From positions 1-6,866 of the forward strand of contig QJVU01000093.1 of the NCBI GenBank assembly GCA_003235605.1: a stretch of 6,866 bases of DNA, in the 5' to 3' direction. Positions within the stretch are counted from its first letter, which is position 1. Each line of letters starts with the position of its first letter. A model generated the notes under the pieces. That model did not search any database. It was not told the DNA's origin and saw only the letters and a list, made by a program, of their open reading frames with translations. The stretch comes from Planctomycetota bacterium. GTDB lineage: Bacteria; Planctomycetota; UBA1135; UBA2386. The translations under genes and the position numbers were made by a program. Shown piece after piece: positions 6,865 to 6,866 of the stretch.

Positions 6865-6866
6865 GG

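Overview
The window is a compact, GC-rich (about two-thirds G+C by eye) piece of a bacterial chromosome. It holds five protein genes and almost no non-coding DNA; the only clear intergenic gap is 9 bp. I see no RNA genes, mobile elements, CRISPR arrays or convincing intrinsic terminators. The combination of a b6f-like fused cytochrome b/c, a YdjY-domain lipoprotein and a large exported HEAT-repeat protein suggests a diderm bacterium. Planctomycetota is my best guess, at moderate confidence and from family distribution only.

Layout. Plus strand, 1-1200: the 3' part of a quinol-oxidising cytochrome b (b6 plus subunit IV type) that continues into a C-terminal c-type cytochrome domain; its 5' end lies outside the window. 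Minus strand, 6864 down to 1155: a tight four-gene run in the order NAD(P)H-hydrate dehydratase (nnrD), a 911-residue exported HEAT/TPR-like protein, a YdjY-domain lipoprotein, and a GT-C type membrane glycosyltransferase. The first two junctions are ATGA overlaps of 4 bp, each with a good Shine-Dalgarno sequence. The third junction is a 9-bp gap without one. The four genes are therefore very probably co-transcribed and partly translationally coupled. The glycosyltransferase and cytochrome genes converge and overlap tail to tail by 46 bp.

How the genes work together. The cytochrome belongs to a respiratory bc complex whose other subunits (Rieske protein, possibly further cytochromes c) would be expected upstream, outside the window. 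In the minus-strand operon the first gene is a cytosolic metabolite-repair enzyme and the other three are envelope-associated (exported helical-repeat protein, lipoprotein, polytopic glycosyltransferase). No single pathway clearly links them. I found no convincing evidence of a new defence, mobile or RNA-based system. The more interesting points are the architecture of the cytochrome fusion, the convergent coding overlap and the uncharacterised envelope gene trio.
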